Source: an uncultured bacterium
GTDB lineage: Bacteria > Planctomycetota > Phycisphaerae > Phycisphaerales > UBA1924
Reading direction: 5' to 3'
DNA: 64,000 nt
Assembly: GCA_903834785.1 (NCBI GenBank)
Contig: CAILKP010000047.1
Coordinates: forward strand, 62,001 to 126,000
Below are positions 35,407 to 44,099 of this stretch, piece by piece (the stretch's first letter is position 1; each line of letters begins with the position of its first letter). A program made the position numbers and the translations under genes. The notes below the pieces were generated by a model that was given only the letters and a program-made list of their open reading frames with translations, was not told the DNA's origin and made no database searches.

Positions 35407-36046
35407 TGCGGTTCTCCTGCGTTGCCAGCAGCACCAAGGTCTCCAGGTTTCCCGCACCCTCTTTCTTCCCGGCTGAGCCGCGGACCGGCGACTCCACCTC
35501 GCCGAGCACCTTCATCCCAAGCTCGCCCATGCGGTCAATCGTCCTCCGCGAGATCCTGCGGGCATCCTCATCACTCAGGACGCCCTTGACCAGCAGGTGC
35601 TTCTCATCGCCCGCGACCTCGTAGTGGGGCTTGACAAGGCTGATCATCCGCCCTCCGGGCTTCATCCACTTCGCCGCCGCCGGTACCGCCAGTCGCTGCG
35701 GCGTCCAACCCAGGTCCATCACCACCAGATCAACTCCGCCCCGCACCGCGGCTTCGGCGTGTATCGCCACGTGCAGCGCGTTGCTCCGCTCAATCACCGT
35801 AACGCGATTGTCCGTCCGCAGCTTGTAGGCAATCACGCCGTAGCCGGTATCCACGCTGAAAACCCGCTCCGCACCCGCCTGCAGCAGGCAGTCAGTAAAT
35901 CCGCCGGTTGAGCACCCCAGATCAGCGCACCACAGCCCCGTCGGATCGACAGTGAAGGCATCCAGCGCGTGCCGCAGCTTCTGGCCACCACGCGAGACGA
36001 ACACCGGTCCGCCTGCCTCCGAGTTGGCCTTGCCGCTCTGGCTCAT
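35399..36046 (-). CDS. TlyA/FtsJ-like RNA methyltransferase without S4 domain
   Basis: A 215-residue Rossmann-fold methyltransferase. It has SRGGQKLRHALDAF near residue 18, the SAM site CADLGCSTGGFTDCLLQAGA near 40, VDTGYGVIAYKLR near 65, VVMDLGWTPQ near 108 and LVKPHYEV near 138. These order as in TlyA, a 2'-O-methyltransferase of 16S and 23S rRNA. TlyA normally carries an N-terminal S4 RNA-binding domain; here the protein starts directly at the catalytic domain. It may need a separate RNA-binding partner or act on another RNA. It overlaps the AlkC-like gene and follows lpxI by 31 bases, giving a three-gene run. Confidence 0.82.
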   Translation of the reverse strand: MSQSGKANSEAGGPVFVSRGGQKLRHALDAFTVDPTGLWCADLGCSTGGFTDCLLQAGAERVFSVDTGYGVIAYKLRTDNRVTVIERSNALHVAIHAEAAVRGGVDLVVMDLGWTPQRLAVPAAAKWMKPGGRMISLVKPHYEVAGDEKHLLVKGVLSDEDARRISRRTIDRMGELGMKVLGEVESPVRGSAGKKEGAGNLETLVLLATQENRNG

Positions 36047-36077
36047 GGCTGTTGGCCGCCTCCCTCTTCCGGCATTG

Positions 36078-36959
36078 TCACGCCGCCGCCGGAATACCCA
36101 GCACCGTGATCCCCAGCTTGTCGGCCAGGGCCAGCATCGCCTGCTTGTCGACCATGATCACATCACCAGCTGCAAGTGCCAGGCACCGTCCGCCAGAGGT
36201 GTGCAGGTTCTCGATCGTCTTGAGGCCCACCGTCGGCACGTCCGACCTCCGGTCGTGACCCACCCGCGCACCCTTGCACAGCGTCCACCCGCCGCCACGG
36301 CACAGCGGGCCGACACGCTCGATCATGCGGTCCGTGCCCTCCACACCTTCAACGGCGATCACGTCGCGCTGCTTGATGGCGATCGCCTGGCCGATGTCCA
36401 GCCGCAGCAGTTCATTGAGCAGCGGCCAGGCGAAGGCCACGTCGCCGCGCTGTTCAGTCGTCGGTTCCAGACGGGTCATCACACCCGCGTGCGCCATGGA
36501 GTCTGCGATCGGTGCGGTCGAATCCAAGAGCTGTACTCCCGATAGTTCCAGTTCGCGGGCCACCACCCCCAACAGCACGTGGCTGCGCCGGTCGTGCCGC
36601 AGGTGGCGGTACCAGGCCAGCGCCGTCGTCAGGTCCGGCAGGTTGCGGATGGCCCGCAGCGGGTCGAACATGACCCGCGCTTTATCCACCCGTCCCACCA
36701 TGATCGCGTGCCGGACACCCTTGACGCGCAGCTTGCGTCCCCAGCTGCCAAGCCGCAGCAGTCCCACGGGCTCGAAGGTGTCGCACAGCCCCGCCAGTTC
36801 CGGTTCCTGCTGGTCACCCAGCCCCAGCCCGTGCACCACATGGCCCTGCCGCTTGAGTCCCTCGGCGATCACCACCGGCAGGCGGCCACCGCCAGCGATC
36901 AGGCCGATCGGTGTCGGCGGCGGCGGCGGATCGGCCAGAATGGTCAGCGGTGCGGACAT
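36078..36959 (-). CDS. lpxI: UDP-2,3-diacylglucosamine pyrophosphatase LpxI
   Basis: LpxI (DUF1009 family) hydrolyses UDP-2,3-diacylglucosamine to lipid X in lipid A synthesis, replacing LpxH in many bacteria. The 293-residue product has the N-terminal IGLIAGGGRLPVVIAEG near 17, VGRVDKARVMFDP near 85, a central helix with HDRRSHVLLGVVARELE and the C-terminal catalytic half with GVEGTDRMIERVGPLCRGGG near 195 and SDVPTVGLKTIENLH near 230. These are the standard family blocks. The ATG at 36959 is chosen because the earlier part lacks conservation. It is the first gene of a likely run with the TlyA-like and AlkC-like genes. Its presence implies LPS synthesis. Confidence 0.9.
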   Translation of the reverse strand: MSAPLTILADPPPPPTPIGLIAGGGRLPVVIAEGLKRQGHVVHGLGLGDQQEPELAGLCDTFEPVGLLRLGSWGRKLRVKGVRHAIMVGRVDKARVMFDPLRAIRNLPDLTTALAWYRHLRHDRRSHVLLGVVARELELSGVQLLDSTAPIADSMAHAGVMTRLEPTTEQRGDVAFAWPLLNELLRLDIGQAIAIKQRDVIAVEGVEGTDRMIERVGPLCRGGGWTLCKGARVGHDRRSDVPTVGLKTIENLHTSGGRCLALAAGDVIMVDKQAMLALADKLGITVLGIPAAA

Positions 36960-37112
36960 CGCGGGCAGGAAATGGGCGGCAGCGGGGGCCAGAGCGGGCG
37001 AACAATCCAAACAAGCCCCATCCACCATTCCGCTCAACGATACCGGCTCGCATCGGCCACGTCTACATCTCTTGTCCGGACCAGCCCGAGAGGATTTGCG
37101 AAACGGTCCTCC

Positions 37113-39677
37113 TCAGGGGGCTTTGCCCGCCGGGGCTTCCTCCACCGGCTGCGTCGAAGCTTCCAGCGAGAGTTCAATGGTCGAATAACCGTCGAGCTCG
37201 AAGTACTCGACCTCGATAGCCACCGGCACACGATCGGTCAGTATGTTCCCGGTTGGCTGGGCCAGTGGTGGAACGGTGAAGGTTCCGATGTCCTTGGTGG
37301 GCCCGTGCTGGGTCCAGCGGGTGATCACGGGCGTCGCCTCACCCTGCACGCCGCCCAGCCCGCCCCCGACCTTTACGTTCACACGGATGCCGTCGTCGCT
37401 CGTGGTCGTCAGCACGTAGCGGCCGGGTGCCAGCGGCACCACCGTGCTGGCCAGCATGCCGAAGCGGTCGGCCGGCAGCTTCGCGGCCGCCAGCGTGGCC
37501 TGGGCCTCGGTGGCTTCGGGGTTGCCGTTTGCCGCATCGTCCAGCTTTACCGAACTCGGGCCGCCGTAGCCGAAGCGAAGATTCAGGTTGGGGATTGTGA
37601 CCGTCACCGCGCGGGCACCGCCCGCCTCGGCCCGCCAGTTCATCCTGGCCTCATTGGTGGCCCGCGGGTCGATGATCCACGGGAAAAACGTGGCCTTCCA
37701 CGAGGCGTTGAGCAGCGTGCCCCGAACGGTCTGTACAAAACTCGGCGAACTGACCGAGAGCGTGTACGGCCAGGCGCCGGCGACGGCCGACCGCACCGCG
37801 ATCTTCACCGGCTGGCCATCGGCGTCCGGCGGCGTCACCGCGGCAAAGACCTGCTGCTCGGTCACTCCGTCGGGCAGGATGAGCTGCAGGTTGCAGCCGT
37901 CGGGCGGATTGAACAGGTCGTAGCGATCGGCCCAGTTGGCGTTGGGCTTGCTCGAACTGGACCGCAGCAGTGGTGACTGGTGGTCCCACGGTCCCCAGTT
38001 GGTCATGACGATGTTGTGCCGGCCTGCGAGACTGGCTCTGGCCCCGACCGGCTTGGTGGTGCCCAGAATCGGCCGGCCCTGCCGCAGGGCAGGCACCGGA
38101 GGGAAAATCAGATGCGACGGCGGGCGGGCATCGCGGATGTCACTGTGAGCATCGGTCACAAAGATGTCATCGGCCTCCGCTCCGGCCCGGGTGTTGTCGC
38201 GGGCATAACTCGAGCGTGTATCGCGAAGAACCACCGGGCGGGTGTCGGCCTCGAAGCGATTGGCCACGAACACGTTGTCGATCGAGCCGCGGTGATTGGC
38301 CTTGTGCCACGGGAGTTTGGCCATCTGAGCGCTGGGATTGGCCCACATCGCCACGGCCTGACTGTTGCGAGCGAAGCGGTTGCCGATCAGGGTGTTGGCA
38401 AAGCCGTGTTCGATGTTGATGCCGCCGCCCTCGGCCTGACCGGGCAGGCCGTTGTCCTCGATGGTGTTGTCATCGATCACGGTCATCTGCGAATAGCCGC
38501 CCCAGATGCCGCAGATCGCGTTGCCCACCATCCGGTTGCCGGCGATGCGGTTGCCGAAGCTGAACGTCAGCTCAAGCCCGTGTGCCGCGGCGTAGGACAG
38601 GTCGTTGCGGTAGAAAACATTCTCGTTGCAGCCCGCACCCTGCCGCGGCAGGTCGGCCGGACCGTCCTCACCGAGGGCTTCCTTGCCGGCGAAGGCGAAC
38701 ACGCCGTCGCCGCCGTGGGTCACGGAGTTCTCGGCGATCAGATTGCCCGAGCACTGCTCGAACATCAGGATGCCCGCGGAATCCTGCCCGCGGTTGTAGA
38801 CGCCGTGCGAGTAGCCGCGGATGCAGAAGTCAAAGGCGTTGCGGCTGATGGTCGACCCCGTCACCCGCCAGAGTGCCAGACCCCAGCCGGAGAGAAACGA
38901 CGCGTCGTTGTCGAAGACCCGGGCTCCTGCGACGCGGGAAAGGCAGATCCCGTTCTGGCCCTCGCGGACGGTGCAGCGGGAGATCTCGACATCCTTGCAG
39001 CGCTCGACCCAGATTGCCGCGCCGTAGGTGCTCTTCCACTGGCCCTGGTCGTTGCTGTGCGGCCAGAGCCAGTCGCGCTGGTCCTCGGCCGACGGGGTGC
39101 TGGCCAGCTTCTGGCGGTAAAGGTTGCGGAAGCTGCAATCGGTGATCTTCAGGCGGTCGGCACCAGCGGCGGCGATGCCCACCTTGTAGCCCTCGATGCG
39201 GGCACCTTCGATGGTCACGCCAGCGTGGGCATCGACGGCGATTGCCGTGCCGACGAACTCATCGGGCGGACGGTTGTCCGGCGGCAGCGTCGTCTCATCA
39301 CCTCGGAGAACCGAGCCGGGGGCGAAGCGGAGGTGCACCTCCGAAGCGGCGATGCGAATCACCGGCAAGTCGCCCTTGGTGGCGATGATCACGCCCTCAG
39401 GGATCTCGATGATGCAGGATTGCTTGATGATCAGGCCGGGCTCACGCAGGACGATGGTCGGCAGGGCCTCGACGGGTTTGGAGGCGTCGCCTGCCGCCGG
39501 GGACGGAGTGCTGGTCGTGCTTGGAGCAGGATCGGCCGTGGCCGTCGCAGCAGCCGCGGCGAGGGTTCCTTCGGGGGAGACCGCAAGCTGGGCGGCAACC
39601 AGAACAGCGACCTTTGCAGCAACCAGAGCGGGGGCGGCGGCGTTTGGCATCGGCAAGCGTAACGCTCCGCCGGCCAC
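37113..39677 (-). CDS. Secreted parallel beta-helix protein with PA14-like C-terminal domain
   Basis: An 854-residue exported protein. A hydrophobic N-terminal segment (about 15-45) probably acts as a signal peptide, followed by an Ala/Thr/Pro linker. Residues about 75-480 form a right-handed parallel beta-helix: repeated short units such as VTIEGARIEGYKVGI, DVEISRCTVREGQNGI, NLIAENSVTHGGDGVFAF and NRIAGNRMVGNAICGIWGG, the pattern of NosD and pectate-lyase-like carbohydrate-binding proteins. Residues about 690-850 resemble a PA14 carbohydrate-binding domain (PGRYVLTTTSDDGIRV). It may bind or cleave an outside polysaccharide; the catalytic residues are not identifiable by eye. DUF3293 follows upstream after 24 bases on the same strand. 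Confidence 0.8.
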   Translation of the reverse strand: MAGGALRLPMPNAAAPALVAAKVAVLVAAQLAVSPEGTLAAAAATATADPAPSTTSTPSPAAGDASKPVEALPTIVLREPGLIIKQSCIIEIPEGVIIATKGDLPVIRIAASEVHLRFAPGSVLRGDETTLPPDNRPPDEFVGTAIAVDAHAGVTIEGARIEGYKVGIAAAGADRLKITDCSFRNLYRQKLASTPSAEDQRDWLWPHSNDQGQWKSTYGAAIWVERCKDVEISRCTVREGQNGICLSRVAGARVFDNDASFLSGWGLALWRVTGSTISRNAFDFCIRGYSHGVYNRGQDSAGILMFEQCSGNLIAENSVTHGGDGVFAFAGKEALGEDGPADLPRQGAGCNENVFYRNDLSYAAAHGLELTFSFGNRIAGNRMVGNAICGIWGGYSQMTVIDDNTIEDNGLPGQAEGGGINIEHGFANTLIGNRFARNSQAVAMWANPSAQMAKLPWHKANHRGSIDNVFVANRFEADTRPVVLRDTRSSYARDNTRAGAEADDIFVTDAHSDIRDARPPSHLIFPPVPALRQGRPILGTTKPVGARASLAGRHNIVMTNWGPWDHQSPLLRSSSSKPNANWADRYDLFNPPDGCNLQLILPDGVTEQQVFAAVTPPDADGQPVKIAVRSAVAGAWPYTLSVSSPSFVQTVRGTLLNASWKATFFPWIIDPRATNEARMNWRAEAGGARAVTVTIPNLNLRFGYGGPSSVKLDDAANGNPEATEAQATLAAAKLPADRFGMLASTVVPLAPGRYVLTTTSDDGIRVNVKVGGGLGGVQGEATPVITRWTQHGPTKDIGTFTVPPLAQPTGNILTDRVPVAIEVEYFELDGYSTIELSLEASTQPVEEAPAGKAP

Positions 39678-39701
39678 CTGGACCAGCGGAACAGGCGATC
39701 T

Positions 39702-40166
39702 CTAAACGATCGGCAGGCCCACCGGCTTGCCCCCGGCGGTGACCGGGACGATCCAGAACCGCTCGCCATCGAACCAGAACATGGCCAACTGGTCAAACTG
39801 CTCGGCCACATCGGCGGCCTCGGGCTCCTCGACGACGATCGCCAGCCCCGGCTCAAAGTGGGTCATGTCGGCCGAGCAGCCGGTGCATGAGACCGAGGTA
39901 TCGACTTCATTGGCTTCCAGAACCTCCTTGAGTTCCGCGGCCAGTTCGTCGTTCTCGTCCTCGCTGAGGACCTCGCCCCCCGGGTTGCAGGCGGTGATCA
40001 CGGCGAAGGGCTTGCCCAGGCCCAGATCACGAAGCCAGCGGACCTGCGTCGGGCCGACGGCCTGGCGGAGGTCGATGGTGCACTTGCTGACCCCGTCCTT
40101 TTCCCAGCGGGTAAAGGCCAGCTGGGTGGAGGCGTACTGGGCAAGGAGCTGGTCAGTCAGGGGCAT
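39702..40166 (-). CDS. DUF3293 domain protein
   Basis: A 154-residue cytoplasmic protein with the DUF3293 pattern: a segment around GKPFAVITACNPGG near residue 52, then an acidic helix LSEDENDELAAELKEVLEAN, and a closing part with FEPGLAIVVEE, LAMFWFDGERFWIVPV. The role of this family is unknown; members are small single-domain proteins. Two cysteine-rich turns, SCTGCS near 94, may bind metal. It is divergent from the methyltransferase gene and co-directional with the beta-helix gene. Confidence 0.78.
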   Translation of the reverse strand: MPLTDQLLAQYASTQLAFTRWEKDGVSKCTIDLRQAVGPTQVRWLRDLGLGKPFAVITACNPGGEVLSEDENDELAAELKEVLEANEVDTSVSCTGCSADMTHFEPGLAIVVEEPEAADVAEQFDQLAMFWFDGERFWIVPVTAGGKPVGLPIV

Positions 40167-40246
40167 CGGTCAGTTTATCCCACGCCGGGAGAGCTTCCAG
40201 GGGGCCACGCTCCCGCACGCCCGCTGCGCTTGGTACCCTCGGCCCT

Positions 40247-41107
40247 ATGGCCGAAGCAAAGCGTCCGTATGTCCTTGGCACCGGTGATGATGAAATGGCC
40301 CGGCTTGGCCTGCAGCACCAACTGTGGGGCGATGCCGCGCGGGCTGCGTGGCGGGCGGCGCGGATCGGGCCCGGCCAGCAGTGGCTGGATGTGGGGGCAG
40401 GTCCGGGATACGCGGCCTTTGACCTCGCCCAGTTTGTCACCGGCTCGGGCCGCGTTGTCGCGGTCGACGAGTCGGCCGAGTTCATCGAGTTCGCGGCGTC
40501 CCAAGCGGCAGCACGCGGGCTGGCCCATCTCACCGCCGCACGGGGTGATGCGCTTGCCCTGGAGGACTCCCCGGCGATCCGGTCGGTCATGGAGGCCGGG
40601 CCGGGGTTCGACGGGGCGTACATCCGATGGGTCCTGTGTTTCCTTCGCGAGCCCGAGCGGGTCATCGCTTCGCTGGGCAAGCTGGTCCGGCCGGGCGGGC
40701 GGGTGGTCATCCATGATTACTTCAACTACACCTCAATGACCATGGCCCCGCGCAGGCCCGCCTTTGATCGCGCGGTGGCTGCAACTGCGGCGAGTTGGCG
40801 GGAACGCGGAGGCGACCCCGACGTGATGGCCCACGTTCCGGCGATGCTCGCGGCCCATGGTTTTTCCATCGAGCACCTGGGGACTCACTCGCGACTGGCC
40901 CGGGGCAGCCGCAGCGGGCCGCCGGAGAGCATGATGCACTGGATGGCGAGCTGGTGGCGGACGTACACGCCCAAGCTGGTGGCCATGGGCAAACTCTCTC
41001 AGGCGGACTGCGAGCAGTTGATGGCCGATATCGCCCGCTATGAGCAGGATCCGGATCTGTTTGTGGTCTGCCCGCCGGTCTTTGAGATCATCGCGCGGCG
41101 GGCGTGA
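40247..41107 (+). CDS. Class I SAM-dependent methyltransferase
   Basis: A 286-residue methyltransferase. The SAM-binding site is WLDVGAGPGYAAFDLA near residue 46, the acidic residue that binds the ribose is in VVAVDESAEF near 75, and the later motifs are GAYIRWVLCFL near 124 and LVRPGGRVVIHDYFNY near 147. The remainder is helical. Motif order matches UbiE/CoQ3-type enzymes, but the substrate cannot be read from sequence. It is a single gene between divergent DUF3293 and convergent lptE. Confidence 0.85.
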   Translation: MAEAKRPYVLGTGDDEMARLGLQHQLWGDAARAAWRAARIGPGQQWLDVGAGPGYAAFDLAQFVTGSGRVVAVDESAEFIEFAASQAAARGLAHLTAARGDALALEDSPAIRSVMEAGPGFDGAYIRWVLCFLREPERVIASLGKLVRPGGRVVIHDYFNYTSMTMAPRRPAFDRAVAATAASWRERGGDPDVMAHVPAMLAAHGFSIEHLGTHSRLARGSRSGPPESMMHWMASWWRTYTPKLVAMGKLSQADCEQLMADIARYEQDPDLFVVCPPVFEIIARRA

Positions 41108-41133
41108 ACGGTGGGGGCGTGAACGACGGCCGA

Positions 41134-41685
41134 TTACCAGCCGCTGCGCATCTCCGCCACGATGTCGCGGGCGAGCTTGGAGATGCTGGCGTTCTGGCCG
41201 ACTTCGATTCGCTCGCCCACGCCGCGGCTGGGGGTGAAGCTCTCCGAACTCACGAAGTTTCTGCGAGCGACGAGCACCTTGCCGGTGCGGGTGTTCTTCC
41301 AGGAAAACTCAACGGTCAGCTCAACGGCGAGAGTCTCGGACAGGCCGGTATCGCGAGCGGTCGAGAGCTTGCGGAGCTTGGAGTCGGTGATGGTGCCGGT
41401 CAGCTGCGTTTGTGCGGCATCGACATCGAGGATCTTGTACGGCGTGGTGCGCCGCAGTTCGCTGACGACCGCGGCGGTGAGCTCCTGCTCGAGGCCGTAG
41501 GTCTGGGTGTTGTTGCCGAACATGGGGACGGCGATGGAGGTCACATCGGTCCGGTGCGTTGTCGCAAACGAGTAGCCGTCCTGCGGGTTGTCGCTGCAGC
41601 CGGCGACGACCGCCAGCATCGATGCGCAGGCGGAGAGCACGATGGTGGACACGAAGCGGGATGAGCAGCGCGGCATTCGGTTCAC
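41134..41685 (-). CDS. lptE: LPS-assembly lipoprotein LptE-like
   Basis: LptE plugs the LptD barrel and helps place LPS in the outer leaflet. The 183-residue product has a lipoprotein signal with the lipobox VAGC (acceptor Cys near residue 30). The mature domain contains the family pattern: VTSIAVPMFGNNTQTYGLEQELTAAV near residue 48 (quoted as IAVPMFGNNTQTYGLEQELT), SELRRTTPYKIL and a later strand LAVELTVEFSWKN. Length fits. The GTG start overlaps the TGA of the bamD-like gene (GTGA, 41682-41685), so the two are translationally coupled, fitting shared envelope biogenesis. lptD is not in the window. Confidence 0.82.
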   Translation of the reverse strand: MNRMPRCSSRFVSTIVLSACASMLAVVAGCSDNPQDGYSFATTHRTDVTSIAVPMFGNNTQTYGLEQELTAAVVSELRRTTPYKILDVDAAQTQLTGTITDSKLRKLSTARDTGLSETLAVELTVEFSWKNTRTGKVLVARRNFVSSESFTPSRGVGERIEVGQNASISKLARDIVAEMRSGW

Positions 41686-42950
41686 TTGTTGCCCTCCGCC
41701 GGTGTGGTGGCCGCGGGGGCCGCTGGCGTCGCGGGCTTGGTGTCGGCCTTCGTGTCGGGCTTGGCTTCGGCCTTGGGTTCTGGGGGCTCGACCACTGGCG
41801 GGGGGATGAGCGCGGGCTCGTGCTTGATGGCCCAGCCGCGCTTCTCGAGCTCCGCAAGGGCCTGCCCGGCGGCGGCGGATTGCGGGTGGAGGCGCACCAG
41901 ACGCTGGAGGGTGGCGCGGGCGGCGACGAGGTCGTCGCGGTCAAAGTACCAGTTGGCGACCTCGATGAGCTGGAGTGCCGCGGACTCGTCGATTCGGTTG
42001 AGCAGGGCCTGATCGAGTCCGGCCTGATTGGCCTGCGACGGATACAGCGACATGTAGCGGCGGATAAGCACGCCGGCATCAACCAGCGCCGAGCCGTCAT
42101 ACCGCGGGCCCTTGAACCGGCCAATGTTGGCGTAGATCCGGCGCTGCATGGCCTTGTTGCGGTACGGAGAGTTGGGGAAGTTGGCCAGGAACAGCTCGTA
42201 GGCCTCACCGGCCAGCGAGAGGTCGCGCTGGCGGTAGTAGTGGTCTGCAAGTTCGATGCCCGCCCGCTCGGCCAGGCGGCTGCCGGGCAGACGCTCCTGC
42301 ACGCGGATCAGCAGTTCCTCGCCTTCCTCAAACGCCGTGACAAAGCGCATTCCCAGCCACTTGCGATCGAGCCCGGTCACATAGCGAACCGCGATGTCCA
42401 GCTCACGCTCCAGGGCCGTCACAAACTCGGGCGAGGCGGCATAGCTCTTGATCACCGTCTCGTAGTCGTAGAGCGCCTTGTACTCATCTCCTGAGGCGGT
42501 GATGGCATCGCCTCGCAGCAGATACGCCTGGGGGAGCAGCGGGTTGTTCGTGTCCTCGGTCCGCTCGATGAAACTGTCGAGCAGCTTCTTGGCCTGCTCG
42601 GGCTGGTCATCGGCCAGGAGCTTGCGAGCATCGGCGATGAGCGCGGCATCGGTACCGTCGGCGGGACGGGAAGCCTCCACCCAGCGGCCCTGCTCATCGA
42701 GCTTGAAACGCGGCGTTGTGACAGTGCTGGCCGGAGCCGGCGCAGCTTCCGGTACTGGGGCGGGTGTGGTGGGAGCTGGGGCGGGGGCGGCGGGAGCGGG
42801 CGCAGGAACCGGCGGCGGTGTCGGTGCCGTACCGGCGGGTTGAGCGGCCCCAGCGGCCAATGCGAGCGACATGGCACCGGCGCAAGCGGCGAGCCGAGCC
42901 AGGACAAGGGGGCCACACGTGCGGCGGAGCGTCTGGGGCGTGGACTTCAT
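41682..42950 (-). CDS. bamD: BamD-like outer membrane assembly TPR protein
   Basis: A 422-residue envelope protein with TPR-like helical repeats (about residues 110-375), including ELADHYYRQRDLSLAGEAYELFLANFPNSPYRNKAM, which is the canonical BamD/YfiO repeat (quoted in parts: ELADHYYRQRDLSLAGEAYE and LFLANFPNSPYRNKAM). BamD supports folding of outer membrane proteins by the Bam complex. A signal-like N-terminus is present without a clear lipobox, followed by a long Pro/Ala linker (about 37-80), and the C-terminus has a second Pro/Ala/Lys-rich tail. Such extensions may reach across the wall. It is translated before, and coupled to, lptE. Confidence 0.78.
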   Translation of the reverse strand: MKSTPQTLRRTCGPLVLARLAACAGAMSLALAAGAAQPAGTAPTPPPVPAPAPAAPAPAPTTPAPVPEAAPAPASTVTTPRFKLDEQGRWVEASRPADGTDAALIADARKLLADDQPEQAKKLLDSFIERTEDTNNPLLPQAYLLRGDAITASGDEYKALYDYETVIKSYAASPEFVTALERELDIAVRYVTGLDRKWLGMRFVTAFEEGEELLIRVQERLPGSRLAERAGIELADHYYRQRDLSLAGEAYELFLANFPNSPYRNKAMQRRIYANIGRFKGPRYDGSALVDAGVLIRRYMSLYPSQANQAGLDQALLNRIDESAALQLIEVANWYFDRDDLVAARATLQRLVRLHPQSAAAGQALAELEKRGWAIKHEPALIPPPVVEPPEPKAEAKPDTKADTKPATPAAPAATTPAEGNK

Positions 42951-43002
42951 CGGCCAACATTACTCCACACAAGGCCCCGCGGCGCGGCTTCAATAGCACC
43001 AG

Positions 43003-43890
43003 ATGGAACTCACCCCGCTTCGCTACTTCCAGGCCATCGCCCGACATCAGCATCTGACCCGGGCGGCCCGCGAACTGGGGGTGACCCAGCCAGCGCTTTC
43101 GGCGATGCTCAAGAAGCTTGAGAAGCACGTGGGGACGCCCCTGGTGCACCGCTCCGGGCGCGGGGTGGCACTGACGGAGCCCGGCAAGGCGTTTCTGGCC
43201 CACGCCGAGGAGGCGATCCGGCGGGCGGAGCAGGCCGTGCAGATTGCCCGCGAGATGGCCGGGTTGCAGCAGGGGCACATCCGGGTAGGGGCGGGTGCGA
43301 CTGCCACGGGCTACCTCCTGCCCCGGGTCATTGGTGCCATGCGGCAGGTGCACCCTGGTCTGCGGTTTTACATTCGCGAGGCCGGCTCTGCCGCCGTTGC
43401 CGAGGCGGTGGCCAGCGGCGAACTGGACCTTGGCATTGTCACCCTGCCGGTGCACACCACCGACGACCGGGCGGTGACCACCCGGCCGCTGATTGATGAT
43501 GATCTTCGTCTGATCGTGCCCCCCGGCCACGGGCTGGCCGGGAAGCGATCGTTCCGCTGGTCGGACCTGGCTGGCCAGCCTGTCGTGGCTTTTGAGGCCG
43601 GCTCGGCGGTGCGCGAGCTGATCGACGCGGCTGCGCTTGCAGCCGGGGTCGAACTGACGGTCGTGATGGAACTCCGCAGTATTGAGGCCATCCGCGCCAT
43701 GGTCGCGGCGGGGATCGGAGTCGGCCTGGTGAGCCGCTTTGCGATTCCGGCCAGTGAGGGCCTGACTTGCCGCGATAGTGACCTCAAACGCAAGCTGGCG
43801 ATCATCAAGCCAGCGGGCCGGCGATTGTCCCCCGCGGCGGAGGCATTTGAAGGGATGCTGCTCAAGGCGGTGCGGAGCGCGGAGAAGTAG
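43003..43890 (+). CDS. LysR-family transcriptional regulator
   Basis: A 295-residue LysR-type regulator. The winged helix-turn-helix spans residues 1-60: LRYFQAIARHQHLTRAARELG then VTQPALSAMLKKLEKHVG and LVHRSGRGVALTEPG. The effector domain (about 90-290) has IRVGAGATATGYLLPRVI, LDLGIVTLP, VPPGHGLAGK and GIGVGLVSRFAI. This resembles CysB/CynR-like members that bind small anions or aromatics. The target gene is not obvious: the upstream neighbour on the opposite strand (bamD) starts 53 bases away, so the two share a short divergent promoter region, and the gene may also control itself. Confidence 0.88.
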   Translation: MELTPLRYFQAIARHQHLTRAARELGVTQPALSAMLKKLEKHVGTPLVHRSGRGVALTEPGKAFLAHAEEAIRRAEQAVQIAREMAGLQQGHIRVGAGATATGYLLPRVIGAMRQVHPGLRFYIREAGSAAVAEAVASGELDLGIVTLPVHTTDDRAVTTRPLIDDDLRLIVPPGHGLAGKRSFRWSDLAGQPVVAFEAGSAVRELIDAAALAAGVELTVVMELRSIEAIRAMVAAGIGVGLVSRFAIPASEGLTCRDSDLKRKLAIIKPAGRRLSPAAEAFEGMLLKAVRSAEK

Positions 43891-44099
43891 AGCCGGGGAC
43901 GAGGCCAGTTCATGGGATAGCGGGCACCGTGCGGTTGTGCCGGTGGGGTGGCGGGGTGATTTATCAGACGCGGCTGGCTGAGGAGGAGCAACCCAACGCG
44001 CGATGCCGCGCGGCGGAGCCTGGGCGTTGGCCCGTGGCGCATCTCGTAGGGCTTGGGCGTGGGGGCAGGGAATGAGTCGGTGTGGCCGGATACGCGAGT

